Below are positions 44,048-53,241 of a stretch of DNA of 64,000 nucleotides, in pieces (position 1 is the stretch's first letter; each line of letters begins with the position of its first letter). Origin of the DNA: Bacillota bacterium (GTDB taxonomy: Bacteria; Bacillota; Clostridia; Christensenellales; Aristaeellaceae); contig JAEZLW010000170.1 of the NCBI GenBank assembly GCA_023415145.1, positions 1 through 64,000 on the forward strand, given 5' to 3'. A program made the translations under genes and the position numbers. The notes under the pieces are model-generated. The model was given only the letters and a program-made list of their open reading frames with translations, had not been told where the DNA came from and made no database searches.

Positions 44048-44845
44048 ATGACGCCCTTGCGCTCCCCCCTTGTCCGGCTGGCTTTGCTCCTTTTGTGCCT
44101 GCTTCTCTCTTTTCATTTGGCCATGGGAGAGGCTTTGTGCTGTGCGCCGGCGGTACAAGCCTGTGACCCGCATAACTCCATCACCGTTAACACCGCCGCT
44201 TCCGGCGGGAGTATGGATGATTCTTTGATGACAAACACCGCACCCTCCGCCCTTGCCTTGGAGGGCTTTTTCGCCGCAGCCTTCCATTCTGAATATGGTG
44301 ATACCACAAGGGATTCGCTGATCCGCTGGGAAATTCCGCTCTGCCTGTTTGTCAAGGGTGAACCTACGCCGGATGATTTGAATGCGCTTGATCGATTGCT
44401 TTCAAGCCTCAAGGCCAACGTTCCAGGTCTGCCGGATATTTCGTTTGCCAGCGCGGAAGAAAAGGCCAATGTGATCATTTCCTTTGTTCCCTTCGAGGCC
44501 ATGGCAGAATCACTCACAACCTATGAAGCCAACAACTGGGGCTTTATGAACTGCTTTTCCGATGAAAAGACCATCCGTTACGGTATGATAGCCATTGCAA
44601 GCGACGTGACCGGACAAAAGGACCGCAACCATCTCATTTTGGAAGAATTCGTGAACATGCTGGGCTTGACAGCCGACCTGTCTTACGCACCGGAGAGCAT
44701 CATCTACCAGCCTTACACTGATACGCAGGCCTTGGCTGACATGGATTATGAAATGCTAACCCTGCTATACGGCTCTTTTGTGAACTATGGCATGAGCCGG
44801 GAGGAAGCAAAAGCGGCGCTTGAGAAAATTTTCCCGGATCAGTGA
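44048..44845 (+). CDS. secreted DUF2927-like protein
   Basis: 265 aa with an N-terminal signal peptide (LALLLLCLLLSFHLAMG, cut near residue 25). The mature part matches the DUF2927 pattern: IPLCLFVKG, a SAEEKANVIISFVP strand, HLILEEFVNMLGLTADL, PESIIYQPYTDTQALADMDYEMLTLLYG and a final GMSREEAK helix. The HLxxEE stretch resembles the helix of short zinc peptidases, but the second part of a HExxH site is missing, so activity is uncertain. The start is uncertain: GGGAG touches ATG 44048, and the frame is open from 43922. Confidence 0.65.
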   Translation: MTPLRSPLVRLALLLLCLLLSFHLAMGEALCCAPAVQACDPHNSITVNTAASGGSMDDSLMTNTAPSALALEGFFAAAFHSEYGDTTRDSLIRWEIPLCLFVKGEPTPDDLNALDRLLSSLKANVPGLPDISFASAEEKANVIISFVPFEAMAESLTTYEANNWGFMNCFSDEKTIRYGMIAIASDVTGQKDRNHLILEEFVNMLGLTADLSYAPESIIYQPYTDTQALADMDYEMLTLLYGSFVNYGMSREEAKAALEKIFPDQ

Positions 44846-44858
44846 ATCCGGGTCTTTT
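44833..44858 (+). terminator. terminator overlapping the end of the DUF2927-like gene
   Basis: CCCGGAT (44833-44839) and ATCCGGG (44846-44852) form a 7-bp stem followed by TCTTTTAT. It overlaps the stop codon. Confidence 0.7.
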
Positions 44859-44862
44859 ATTC

Positions 44863-44892
44863 TTGACGTATCTGGCAATTCGTGGGTACAAT
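44863..44892 (+). promoter_or_regulatory. promoter of the arsR-glgBCD operon
   Basis: TTGACG (44863-44868), 18 bp, TACAAT (44887-44892). The AT-rich stretch after the -10 could hold the operator of the ArsR-type regulator. Confidence 0.65.
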
Positions 44893-44931
44893 ATATGTGT
44901 TATAGTTACAAGGAAGGAGTTTTGACGCAGT

Positions 44932-45297
44932 ATGCCGGAGAGGGATCAGGAAACCTGCAGCGTCAATATCATCCATCCGGAAGATGTGAAAAAGGCGCTG
45001 GATCAAATGCCCGGCGAGAATGCCCGCTGCGCCATGCTGGATATACTGACAGCTATGGCCGATGCCACGCGGCTTAAGATACTGCTGGCGCTGCGCCAGC
45101 AAGAACTTTGCGTATGCGATCTAAGCGCGGTGCTGTGCCTGTCCCAAAGTGCCGTCAGCCACCAACTGCGGACCCTGAAGGACGTACACTGTGTCAAGTC
45201 CCGCCGCAGCGGTAAAATCGTATATTACGCGCTGGACGATGATCACGTAGGCGAGCTTCTCAATGTAGCGCTATCCCACGTCAGCGAAGGAAGATAA
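44932..45297 (+). CDS. ArsR/SmtB-family regulator, CadC-like
   Basis: 121 aa winged-helix repressor. ELCVCDLSAVL (about 58-68) is the alpha-3 CxC metal site of ArsR/CadC proteins, and an N-terminal Cys in ETCSVNIIHPEDV matches the N-terminal thiolate of CadC, so a soft metal (Cd, Pb, Zn or As) is the probable ligand. Recognition helix CLSQSAVSHQLRTLKD. The start is TATG 44932 with AAGGAAGGAG. Unusually no efflux pump, ATPase or arsenate gene follows; the next gene, 31 bp downstream, is glgB. Metal sensing is inferred from cysteine positions only. Confidence 0.85.
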   Translation: MPERDQETCSVNIIHPEDVKKALDQMPGENARCAMLDILTAMADATRLKILLALRQQELCVCDLSAVLCLSQSAVSHQLRTLKDVHCVKSRRSGKIVYYALDDDHVGELLNVALSHVSEGR

Positions 45298-45328
45298 AGT
45301 TCTATCCCCTACGAAAGCAGGCGACAAA

Positions 45329-47323
45329 ATGCTCTACGTCCCGCCCACAGCGTCCGATCGGGAGGATTTCCACCAGGGGCGCAATTCGCGCGCCTTTCAA
45401 ATGCTGGGTGCTCATCCTGTTGTACATTTGGGACGGGAAGTATACCACTTCGCGGTATGGGCACCCAATGCCCAGGCTGTGTTTTTGTCAGGGGAATTCA
45501 ACGGCTGGTCCCGGGAAAGCCATCCCATGGTCAAGCAGTATGACGGCACTTGGGAATTACGGCTTGACCGGGAATTGTTTCTTGGCCGTGATGCCTACAA
45601 GTACGCTATTTTAGGCGCTGATGGCCACTTTCACATGAAGGCCGATCCCTATGCCTTTTTCAGCGAGCTTCGGCCCAATACCGCCAGCCGTGTTTATGAC
45701 CTGGACGGGTATGCATGGCAAGACGAAGCCTGGATGAAGAACCGCACAGTGTGGAATCCCCTTGAGAGCCCCATCAACATCTACGAAATGCACCTGGGTT
45801 CCTGGCGCCGGGGCGAGGACGGCCGGCTGCTTTCCTATCGCGAAATTGCGGATTTATTGATTCCATACCTTCTGGAGATGAATTATACCCACATAGAATT
45901 GCTTCCGGTGATGGAACACCCCCTGGACATGTCCTGGGGGTATCAGACCACCGGTTACTTTGCCGCCACCTCGCGCCACGGTGAGCCGAAGGAATTCATG
46001 GCTTTTGTGGACAGATGCCATCAAAACAATATCGGCGTGATCCTGGACTGGGTGCCTGCCCACTTCCCAAGGGATGAGGCAGGCCTTCGGCGCTTTGACG
46101 GTACGGCCTGCTATGAGCATCCCGATCCCCGCCGCGGTGAGATGGCCCAATGGGGCACCCACATGTTCGATTTGGGAAGAGGCGAAGCGTGCAGCTTTTT
46201 ACTCAGCAACGCCTGCTTCTGGCTTTCATTATTTCATGCCGACGGTCTTCGGGTAGACGCAGTGAGCAGCATGCTCTACTATGATTTCTGCCGCGAGCCG
46301 GGACAGTGGCTGCCCAACCCCTACGGCGGGCGGGAGAATATCGACGCCATCCATTTTTTACGAAGGCTGAACGAAACGGCTTACCGGGAGTTTCCCGGCA
46401 TTATGATGATCGCAGAGGAATCCTCCGCCTACCCCATGGTCACACGGCCCACGTACTTAGGCGGCCTGGGCTTTGGCTTCAAATGGAACATGGGCTGGAT
46501 GAATGACATCCTCTCCTACATTGAGCTGGATCCCATCTACCGAAAGTGGCACCATGACAAGCTGACATTCTCGCTGTTTTACGCCTTCAGCGAAAACTTT
46601 ATCCTTCCCTTTTCCCACGATGAGGTGGTGCACGGAAAACACTCCCTGCTGGATAAGAACCCGGGGGATTTGTGGCAAAAATTTGCCGGGCTTCGGGCAC
46701 TGCTGGGATACACCATGGCCCATCCCGGCAAGAAGCTGCTATTCATGGGCTGTGAGTTCGCCCATTTCATCGAGTGGAAGTACGATGACCAGCTGGATTG
46801 GTTCCTTTTGGTCTACGACAAGCACCCGCAGGTGCTTGCCTGTGTGAAGGTGCTGAATAAACTGTACCGGGATACGCCGGCACTTTATGAGGTGGAGGAT
46901 GGCTGGGCCGGCTTCCAATGGCTTAGCGCCAACGACAGTGACAACAGTGTGCTGGCTTTTGCCCGCACGGACAAAAAGGGTAAAACGGTGTGCTGCGTAA
47001 CCAACTTCACGCCGGTATTCCATCCCATTTACCGCGTCGGCCTGCCGCAGCCCGGCACGCTGACGGAGATTTTCAACACCGACCGGGTAGAGTTCGGCGG
47101 TTCAAACCAGTACAACGCCTGGATGGTATCCGCCCAGGATGTGAAGTGGAACGGCATGGATTATTCCGCTCAAATTTGCGTTCCGCCGCTCAGCACCGTA
47201 TACTTTGCGTACGACAAGCAGGAGCCGCCGAAAAAAACATTCCATGATGCCCCACTTAGGAAACCAGCCCTGATAGACCCCCTTCCAAAACCTGATCCCG
47301 GAAAATTGCATGAGGAGGAGTAA
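45329..47323 (+). CDS. glgB: 1,4-alpha-glucan branching enzyme
   Basis: GH13 branching enzyme that makes alpha-1,6 branches in glycogen, 664 aa. N-terminal CBM48 (about 20-110: YHFAVWAPNAQAVFLSGEFNGW), then the GH13 barrel: DWVPAHFPRD, DGLRVDAVSSMLYYD with the nucleophile Asp, MMIAEESSAYP with the acid Glu, and LPFSHDEVVHGKHSL. A short charged, Pro-rich tail follows the C-terminal beta domain. Linked to the ArsR gene by 31 bp and to glgC by 6 bp, so the genes form one operon. Confidence 0.95.
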   Translation: MLYVPPTASDREDFHQGRNSRAFQMLGAHPVVHLGREVYHFAVWAPNAQAVFLSGEFNGWSRESHPMVKQYDGTWELRLDRELFLGRDAYKYAILGADGHFHMKADPYAFFSELRPNTASRVYDLDGYAWQDEAWMKNRTVWNPLESPINIYEMHLGSWRRGEDGRLLSYREIADLLIPYLLEMNYTHIELLPVMEHPLDMSWGYQTTGYFAATSRHGEPKEFMAFVDRCHQNNIGVILDWVPAHFPRDEAGLRRFDGTACYEHPDPRRGEMAQWGTHMFDLGRGEACSFLLSNACFWLSLFHADGLRVDAVSSMLYYDFCREPGQWLPNPYGGRENIDAIHFLRRLNETAYREFPGIMMIAEESSAYPMVTRPTYLGGLGFGFKWNMGWMNDILSYIELDPIYRKWHHDKLTFSLFYAFSENFILPFSHDEVVHGKHSLLDKNPGDLWQKFAGLRALLGYTMAHPGKKLLFMGCEFAHFIEWKYDDQLDWFLLVYDKHPQVLACVKVLNKLYRDTPALYEVEDGWAGFQWLSANDSDNSVLAFARTDKKGKTVCCVTNFTPVFHPIYRVGLPQPGTLTEIFNTDRVEFGGSNQYNAWMVSAQDVKWNGMDYSAQICVPPLSTVYFAYDKQEPPKKTFHDAPLRKPALIDPLPKPDPGKLHEEE

Positions 47324-47329
47324 CGCATA

Positions 47330-48517
47330 ATGCTCAAAAAGAAATCCTGTGTGGCCATGCTCCTGGCCGGGGGCCAGGGAAGCCGCTTGGGCATCCTCAC
47401 CAAAAACATGGCCAAGCCTGCCGTACCCTATGGCGGCAAGTACCGTATCATCGACTTTCCCTTAAGCAATTGCACCAACAGCGGCATAGATGTAGTAGGC
47501 GTGCTGACGCAATATCAGCCACTGGAGCTGAACGCCTACATCGGCAGCGGCTCCCCCTGGGATCTGGACTTACTCAACGGCGGCGTGTTCGTGCTGCCGC
47601 CCTATGTCAAGGGCAAACAGGGCGAATGGTACCGGGGAACAGCCAACGCCATTTTTCAGAACATCGCCTTCATCGAGCAGTTTTCTCCCGAGTATGTGCT
47701 GGTGTTAAGCGGTGACCACATTTACAAAATGGATTACAGCCGCATGCTGGAATACCATATCCGAAAAGAAGCGGCTGCCACCATCGCCGTGCGGGAAGTG
47801 CCCTGGAACGAGGCCAGCCGCTTTGGCATTATGAACACCGATGAAAACGACACCATTGTGGAGTTTGAGGAGAAGCCAAAAAATCCCCGCAGCAACAAGG
47901 CCAGCATGGGCGTGTATGTGTTCACCTGGGATAAGCTGCGCCAGTATCTTTTGGAAGATGAAAAAACCCCGAAATCCTCCAACGACTTTGGCAAGAACAT
48001 CATTCCCAACATGCTGGGGAATGGAGAAACACTGGTGGCCTACAGCTTCGATGGCTACTGGAAAGATGTAGGCACAATCGAAAGCCTATGGGAAGCCAAC
48101 ATGGACCTTCTGCAAACACCCATGCCCATCGATCTGCATGATAAAAAATGGCGCATATACGCCCGCAACCCTGGCATGGCCCCCCACTTTGTGGCCAAAG
48201 GCGCCAGCGCAAAGGACTGCTTGATTACCGAGGGCTGCGAGGTGTATGGCCAGGTGGAGCATTCCGTTTTGTTCGCCGGCGTCACGGTTATGCAGGGCGC
48301 CAGCGTTATCGACAGCGTGGTCATGCCAGGCGCGGTGATTGAGCGGGGCGCGGTCGTCAAGCGCTCCATCATCGCCGAAAACGCCATCATCGGCCCCGGC
48401 TGCCACGTGGGGCAGGACGAGGGTGACATCGCCGTCATCGGACAAAATGTGGCACTGCCTGCCGGTTTGAGAATTGCCGCCGGGGAGCAGGTGGAAACCT
48501 GCGTTCCTGTACCTTAA
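47330..48517 (+). CDS. glgC: glucose-1-phosphate adenylyltransferase, catalytic subunit
   Basis: Makes ADP-glucose from glucose 1-phosphate and ATP, the committed step of glycogen synthesis. 395 aa. [28 protein letters not shown] is the nucleotide loop with the activator/substrate lysines, [12 protein letters not shown] carries the metal Asp, and FEEKP and YWKDVGT line the sugar site. The C-terminal left-handed helix repeats begin near residue 295. Expected to form a hetero-oligomer with GlgD, encoded next. Confidence 0.95.
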   Translation: MLKKKSCVAMLLAGGQGSRLGILTKNMAKPAVPYGGKYRIIDFPLSNCTNSGIDVVGVLTQYQPLELNAYIGSGSPWDLDLLNGGVFVLPPYVKGKQGEWYRGTANAIFQNIAFIEQFSPEYVLVLSGDHIYKMDYSRMLEYHIRKEAAATIAVREVPWNEASRFGIMNTDENDTIVEFEEKPKNPRSNKASMGVYVFTWDKLRQYLLEDEKTPKSSNDFGKNIIPNMLGNGETLVAYSFDGYWKDVGTIESLWEANMDLLQTPMPIDLHDKKWRIYARNPGMAPHFVAKGASAKDCLITEGCEVYGQVEHSVLFAGVTVMQGASVIDSVVMPGAVIERGAVVKRSIIAENAIIGPGCHVGQDEGDIAVIGQNVALPAGLRIAAGEQVETCVPVP

Positions 48518-48534
48518 AAAAGGGAGTGAATGCC

Positions 48535-49656
48535 ATGAAGGATGTTATGGGCATGATTTATACCGGGGAGAACGACGCACTGCTGCGGGAACTGACCATC
48601 ACCCGCGCAGTGGCCGCGCTGCCCATCGCCGGACGCTACAGGGTAATCGACTTTCTCATGAGCGGCATGGTCAACAGCGGCATCCGCAACGTAGGCGTCA
48701 TCATGCAAAAGAATTACCACAGCCTCATGGACCATCTGGGTTCCGGCAAGGAGTGGGACCTGCACGGCAAAAACGATGGGCTGTTCATTCTCCCGCCTTT
48801 TTTGACCCGCGAAAACGTGGGCGTATACGCCGGGGTACTGGACGCCCTCCGCTCCAACGCCAGCTATCTTTCCCGCAGCAAGCAGGAGCACATCATCCTG
48901 TGCAACAGCATCATGGTCTTCAACGCCAACTTTGAAGACATGGTGCGTTTCCACCGGGAAAGCGGTGCGGATATCACGCTCATGTACACCAGGGATTCAG
49001 ATGTACGCCGCAGGGACTTTGGCAGTTACCTTACCGTGGATGACGATGGTTTGGTACTGGATATGGAGGTCGAGCCCGCCGAACCAGCCTGCGAAAACAC
49101 CTTCATGGAGGTTTGCCTCATGAAGCGGGAGCTTATGCGTTCCCTGGTAGATCATGGCGTAGCCCACGGCTTCCATGACTTCACCCGGGATGTGCTGCAG
49201 CGTGTGATTCGGGAAAGGCGGCTTCGCGTCAACGGCTACGATTACCCTGACAAGGTATGGCGCATGGACTCGGTGCAGGCTTACTTCCAATGCAACATGG
49301 CGCTTCTGAATTCAGAAGTGCTCAAGAGCCTGTTCGATCCTGAAAAGCCGGTTTATACGAAAGTGCGCGACGAGATGCCCGCCAAGTATTCAGAGGACGT
49401 GCAAATCGTAAACTCACTTGTAGCCGATGGCTGCATCATCGAGGGAACGGTGGAAAACAGCGTGATCTTCAGGGGCGTTCGCATCGCTCCCGACGCCCAC
49501 GTGAAAAACTGCATCATCATGCAGGATACCCAGGTGATGGCCGGCGCTTACATCGAAAACTGCATCCTCGACAAACAGGTGGTCATCAAGCGCAACGCAA
49601 GGCTGATCGGCCCGGCGGCATACCCCATCGTGATTGCCAAGAAGGTTGTGATTTAA
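48535..49656 (+). CDS. glgD: ADP-glucose pyrophosphorylase subunit GlgD
   Basis: 373 aa GlgC-like subunit. In place of the GGQGSRL loop it has IYTGENDALLRELT, the known GlgD divergence that makes it a non-catalytic partner boosting GlgC activity in Firmicutes. PIAGRYRVIDFLMSGMVNSGI aligns with the GlgC core, and the hexapeptide repeats at the end are intact. I start at ATG 48535 with AGGGAGTG; GTG 48526 overlaps that site. Last gene of the glgBCD unit. Confidence 0.9.
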   Translation: MKDVMGMIYTGENDALLRELTITRAVAALPIAGRYRVIDFLMSGMVNSGIRNVGVIMQKNYHSLMDHLGSGKEWDLHGKNDGLFILPPFLTRENVGVYAGVLDALRSNASYLSRSKQEHIILCNSIMVFNANFEDMVRFHRESGADITLMYTRDSDVRRRDFGSYLTVDDDGLVLDMEVEPAEPACENTFMEVCLMKRELMRSLVDHGVAHGFHDFTRDVLQRVIRERRLRVNGYDYPDKVWRMDSVQAYFQCNMALLNSEVLKSLFDPEKPVYTKVRDEMPAKYSEDVQIVNSLVADGCIIEGTVENSVIFRGVRIAPDAHVKNCIIMQDTQVMAGAYIENCILDKQVVIKRNARLIGPAAYPIVIAKKVVI

Positions 49657-49710
49657 CCAGGGAGGCTCTGCCTCCCTGGTCCCTCCGCTTAAGGGATCTA
49701 TCCCTTAAAG
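49656..49710. repeat. palindromes after glgD
   Basis: ACCAGGGAGGC and GCCTCCCTGGT (49656-49680) form a stem directly at the glgD stop, followed by TTAAGGGAT/ATCCCTTAA (49689-49707). No T-tract. The first resembles hairpins at 1.85 and 9.2 kb. Confidence 0.55.
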
Positions 49711-49860
49711 ATCTCTATTCTAAGGGCAAGAAACATTGATTTCCTCCGGAAGGAGCTTTCAAACAGCTCAACACATCTTCCGCCGCAGGGGTGATGATCA
49801 ATCGCCCGCAAATTTGGAGCCTGTACCTTAAGCATGATGCAAACCAGCTACCGCACCAAA

Positions 49861-49936
49861 TCATCCTGAGGAACAAAGTTTCGAAGAATCTTGCCGCATT
49901 CCGTTGCATAAAGATCCTTCGCTTCGTTCAGGATGA
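49861..49936. repeat. imperfect inverted repeat in the glgD-glgA gap
   Basis: TCATCCTGAGGAACAAAG and its near-complement CTTCGTTCAGGATGA frame a centre in which CGAAGAATCTT faces AAGATCCTTCG. The arms are about 25 bases. I know similar TCATCCTGAGGA...TCAGGATGA units as dispersed repeats in other genomes. Otherwise the 400-base gap shows no gene. Confidence 0.55.
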
Positions 49937-50055
49937 CAGAAGGCGGAAGTTATGATGATTGAAGCGGCAATTCATCCCTGGCACAAACGGGCGGCTCATA
50001 ACCGCCCCCGCTCATCCCCCGCCGGCATCCACTCCTACAAGGAGGTCTTCATACT

Positions 50056-52077
50056 ATGAAAAATCACTACACCGCCAGCGAATGCGTACCCTTTTGAAAA
50101 ACCGGCGGCCTGGCCGACGTGGTGGGAGCTTTGGCCCCCGTGCTTCACAAAGCCGGTCATGACGTTCGGGTGATGCTGCCCCTGTACGCATCGATCCCCA
50201 AGGAGTTCAGGGATCAAATGACACACGTAGTGAACTTCGAGGTGCTTTTGGGCTGGCGCCGCCAGTACTGCGGCATCGAAGCGCTTTCCTTGGGAGGCGT
50301 CACCTACTACTTTGTGGACAACAAGTATTATTTCGACCGCCCGTACGTATATGGCCTGGGTGGTGATGAGTACGAGCGCTTCGGCTTTTTCAACCGAGCG
50401 GTTTTAAACGCACTGCCGCTGATTGGCTTCTGGCCGGAAGTGATCCACGCCCACGACTGGCAATCGGGCATGATCCCGGCTCTGCTTCGCATCCAGTACG
50501 ACCATCTGCCTGCCTATCACCCCATCCGCACGGTGTTCACCATCCACAACCTGCAATACCAGGGCATATTCAACATCAAGGATGTGCAGGATGTGCTGGG
50601 CCTGGGCGACAGCCTGTTTACATCCGACAAACTGGAATGCTACGGCAGCGCCAACTTCCTGAAATCCGCACTGGTGTACGCCGACCGCATCACAACGGTA
50701 AGCTTAAGCTATGCCCAGGAAATTCAAACAGCCTACTACGGCGAGCGTCTGGATGGGCTTCTGCGCGCCCGCAGGGATTCGCTTTCCGGGGTACTGAACG
50801 GTATTGACATCAAGGAATACGACCCCTGCCACGATCCGTCCATTGCCGCACCCTATACCCCGGACGACCTGAACGGCAAAATTGCCTGCAAGCGGGCACT
50901 TCAGGAGCAGTTGGGGCTTAACGTATCGCCCGATGTGCCCCTTATCGGTATGGTGGGCCGCTTAAGCAACCAAAAGGGCCTGGACCTTATCGATTATGTG
51001 ATCACCGACATCATGCAGGAGGATTTGCAACTGGTCGTCCTTGGCATGGGCGACTCACGGTATATGGACCTTTTCTCCTGGGCGGAGCAGCGGTATGCCG
51101 GCCGGGTGGCCGCCCGCTTTGCCATGGATCACGAATTGGCCCACCGCATCTATGCCGGGGCCGACATGTTTTTGATGCCCTCCCAGTTCGAGCCCTGCGG
51201 GCTCAGCCAGATGATTGCCATGCGCTACGGCACGGTGCCCGTTGTACGCGAAACCGGCGGCCTCCGCGATACCGTGCTTTCCTACAACGAGTACACCAGT
51301 GATGGCAACGGCTTCACATTCTTTAACTACAACGCCCACGACATGCTGAGTACCATCCGCCGCGCTGTGAAATATTACAGGGAGGACAAGGCGGTCTGGC
51401 GCATCCTGATGAAGCGGGGCATGGAAGGCGACTATAGCTGGACCCACTCCGCAAAGGAATACATCGGTCTGTATAACGGCCTCATGGAAGAATACCAAAA
51501 GGCGGAGGCGGAGATGCTTCAGCGGGCCGAGGCCGATCGGTTGGAAAGGGAGCAGGCCGAAAGGGCCGCGAAGAAGATCGCTGAGGAAAAGGAACAGGCG
51601 GCCAGGGAACTGGCCGAGGCCGCAGCGGCGGCACAGGCGGAATCCGTTGGGAAAAAGGAACAGGCAAAGGCTGAAAAAGCCCACAAGCAAACGGATGCCG
51701 CCAAATCAAAGGAAAAGACAGAAAAGGATATTTACCAGCAAAAGGTCAAGGAACAAAAAGCCAACAAGACAACCCTGAAAAAACAGGAGGAAGTGAAGGC
51801 CCTGCCCGCCGGTGAATATCAAGGCGCTCCCTCCCGGCCCCCGAAGCATATGAAGAAGTATGAACCGGAGCACGCCATGGAGACGCTGTCTGACATGCAA
51901 AAGCTGCAGGACAGGGCCGATAAAAAAGCTCCCCTAAAGCACCGCAAGCAGGCGAAAAAGAACGATGAGCCGCTGCCCTTAACCAATGCGGACGGCATTG
52001 CAGAAATACCAGACGAGGTGCCTCCAGCCACCTCTTATCAAAGCAGAACCAACATGAGAAGCAGCAGAGATCATTGA
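50056..52077 (+). CDS. glgA: glycogen synthase with in-frame TGA at codon 14 and long C-terminal extension
   Basis: ADP-glucose glycogen synthase (GT5). ATG 50056 with AAGGAGGTC starts MKNHYTASECVPF, then TGA (50095-50097), then KTGGLADVVGALAPVLHKAGHDVRVMLP in the same frame. The TGA thus falls inside the conserved ADP-glucose loop. The following 660 codons are open: HAHDWQSGMIPALL, VFTIHNLQYQG, GRLSNQKGLDL, and FEPCGLSQMIAMRYG with the catalytic Glu. Without readthrough only a product from GTG 50119 lacking the KTGGL loop is possible. After about residue 500 a tail of 170 residues rich in Ala, Glu, Lys and Gln follows, predicted coiled coil then basic. Sequence error, nonsense mutation or recoding cannot be separated here. 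Probably transcribed apart from glgBCD. Confidence 0.8.
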
Positions 52078-52092
52078 TGGCTGCGTACAACC

Positions 52093-52126
52093 AAATGGCC
52101 GGCGGTGAGTGCACTGCCGGCCATTT
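52093..52126 (+). terminator. terminator after glgA
   Basis: AAATGGCCGGC and GCCGGCCATTT form an 11-bp perfect stem, followed shortly by TTTTT. Confidence 0.85.
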
Positions 52127-52208
52127 TCCGCCTTTTTAATGCAAAATCAGTTCAGTTATCATCGAATATTTTACATATGAAAATTTTAACTATTCTTCTA
52201 AGGATTGT

Positions 52209-52237
52209 TTGCATTTCGACGTAGAATACATTATAAT
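52209..52237 (+). promoter_or_regulatory. promoter of the peptidoglycan-binding protein gene
   Basis: TTGCAT (52209-52214), 17 bp, TATAAT (52232-52237). Confidence 0.6.
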
Positions 52238-52301
52238 TGTAACAGATATACTACTCCCCCTCTCACCTTTCATGCAGACGACGAATCATTGGAGAAAGCG
52301 T

Positions 52302-53201
52302 ATGGGAGATCGTTATCAAAAATCCATAAAGCAAGACGGCGGCTCAAGGTCCGGCCATCCAAAAAGCGGCATCGGCTTGCGCTGGGCAAGCATACGAACG
52401 CGTTTGGGCATTGGGCCTGGCGGGGAAAAACGCACGTTCAACATGCCGGATATGGGCTCTGGCCATCAAACTCATGGCGGCTATGCAGACGGCGATGACG
52501 GAAGGATCGTAAGACAGCGGCCTGGCAGCGGATTCAACCCCGCGACGGGAACATACGCCATGCGAAACAGCGAGCCCCCAAGAAGAAGGTCGTTATGGCC
52601 GTGGATCCTGCTGTCCTTTGCGGCCATCGTTCTTTTAAGCTTCGCCTTCAGTCCCAGAGATGACAAAAATACTGCGCCATCGGCCAGCCCTCCTGTTGTT
52701 GCAGCCTTGGCAAACACCAGCAGACCGACGAATGCACTGCAGCAAAATGTTGCGGCAACAAACACGCCCGTGCCGACGCCAAGGCCTTCCCCCACCCCGA
52801 CGCCTGCGCCATCCCCAACGCCGACTCCGGAAAAAGGCAGCACGGTGCTGAAATACGGTTCAAAAGGCGAGGCTGTCAAAATCCTGCAAAGCCAATTGAT
52901 TGCACTGGGTTACATTGCCCTGGGCAAAGACGACGGTGCTTTCGGCGATCTCACCTTGGGCGCGGTACAATCCTTCCAGAAGGAGAACGGCCTGGTAGCC
53001 GATGGGATCGCCGGAGAGAAGACGGTGACCCTACTAGCCAGCGGCACGGCAAAAGAGGACCCGGATGTATTTGTATGGGTCGAGGACAAGGGGAAGGTCT
53101 ACCATAGCGACAAGGATTGCAGTAACATGACAGACCCCAAGCAAATAAAAAAGTCGCAGGCGGAGAAGCGAAAGCTTACGCCTTGCGGGAATTGTCCTTG
53201 A
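52302..53201 (+). CDS. membrane-anchored PG_binding_1 protein with C-terminal cysteine motif
   Basis: 299 aa. Residues 1-95: basic Gly-rich cytoplasmic part. About 97-117: one membrane helix (LWPWILLSFAAIVLLSFAF). Then a Pro/Thr linker with repeated TPTPAPSPTPTP. About 180-245: peptidoglycan-binding domain 1 (LKYGSKGEAVKILQSQLIALGYI through LVADGIAGEKTVTLLAS). The end, VYHSDKDCSNM followed by KKLTPCGNCP-like residues, resembles the Ada-type YHxxxCxxM/PCxxC motif that may bind a metal. ATG 52302 has GGAGAAAG. folA follows 40 bp later. The function of the last motif is unknown. Confidence 0.75.
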   Translation: MGDRYQKSIKQDGGSRSGHPKSGIGLRWASIRTRLGIGPGGEKRTFNMPDMGSGHQTHGGYADGDDGRIVRQRPGSGFNPATGTYAMRNSEPPRRRSLWPWILLSFAAIVLLSFAFSPRDDKNTAPSASPPVVAALANTSRPTNALQQNVAATNTPVPTPRPSPTPTPAPSPTPTPEKGSTVLKYGSKGEAVKILQSQLIALGYIALGKDDGAFGDLTLGAVQSFQKENGLVADGIAGEKTVTLLASGTAKEDPDVFVWVEDKGKVYHSDKDCSNMTDPKQIKKSQAEKRKLTPCGNCP

Positions 53202-53241
53202 GGTAAAAATTTTCTTCGACATGTAAAAAGGAGCATTGCGC

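Noticed and set aside
50056..50130. Alternative genetic code (TGA read as Trp) to explain glgA
   Set aside because: TGA ends guaA exactly after its conserved C-terminus and also ends the first gene of the window, so TGA is a stop in this genome.
50098..50150. Selenocysteine insertion element after the glgA TGA
   Set aside because: GC-rich pairing is possible but I could not find a convincing stem with the expected loop at the right distance. Left open rather than called.
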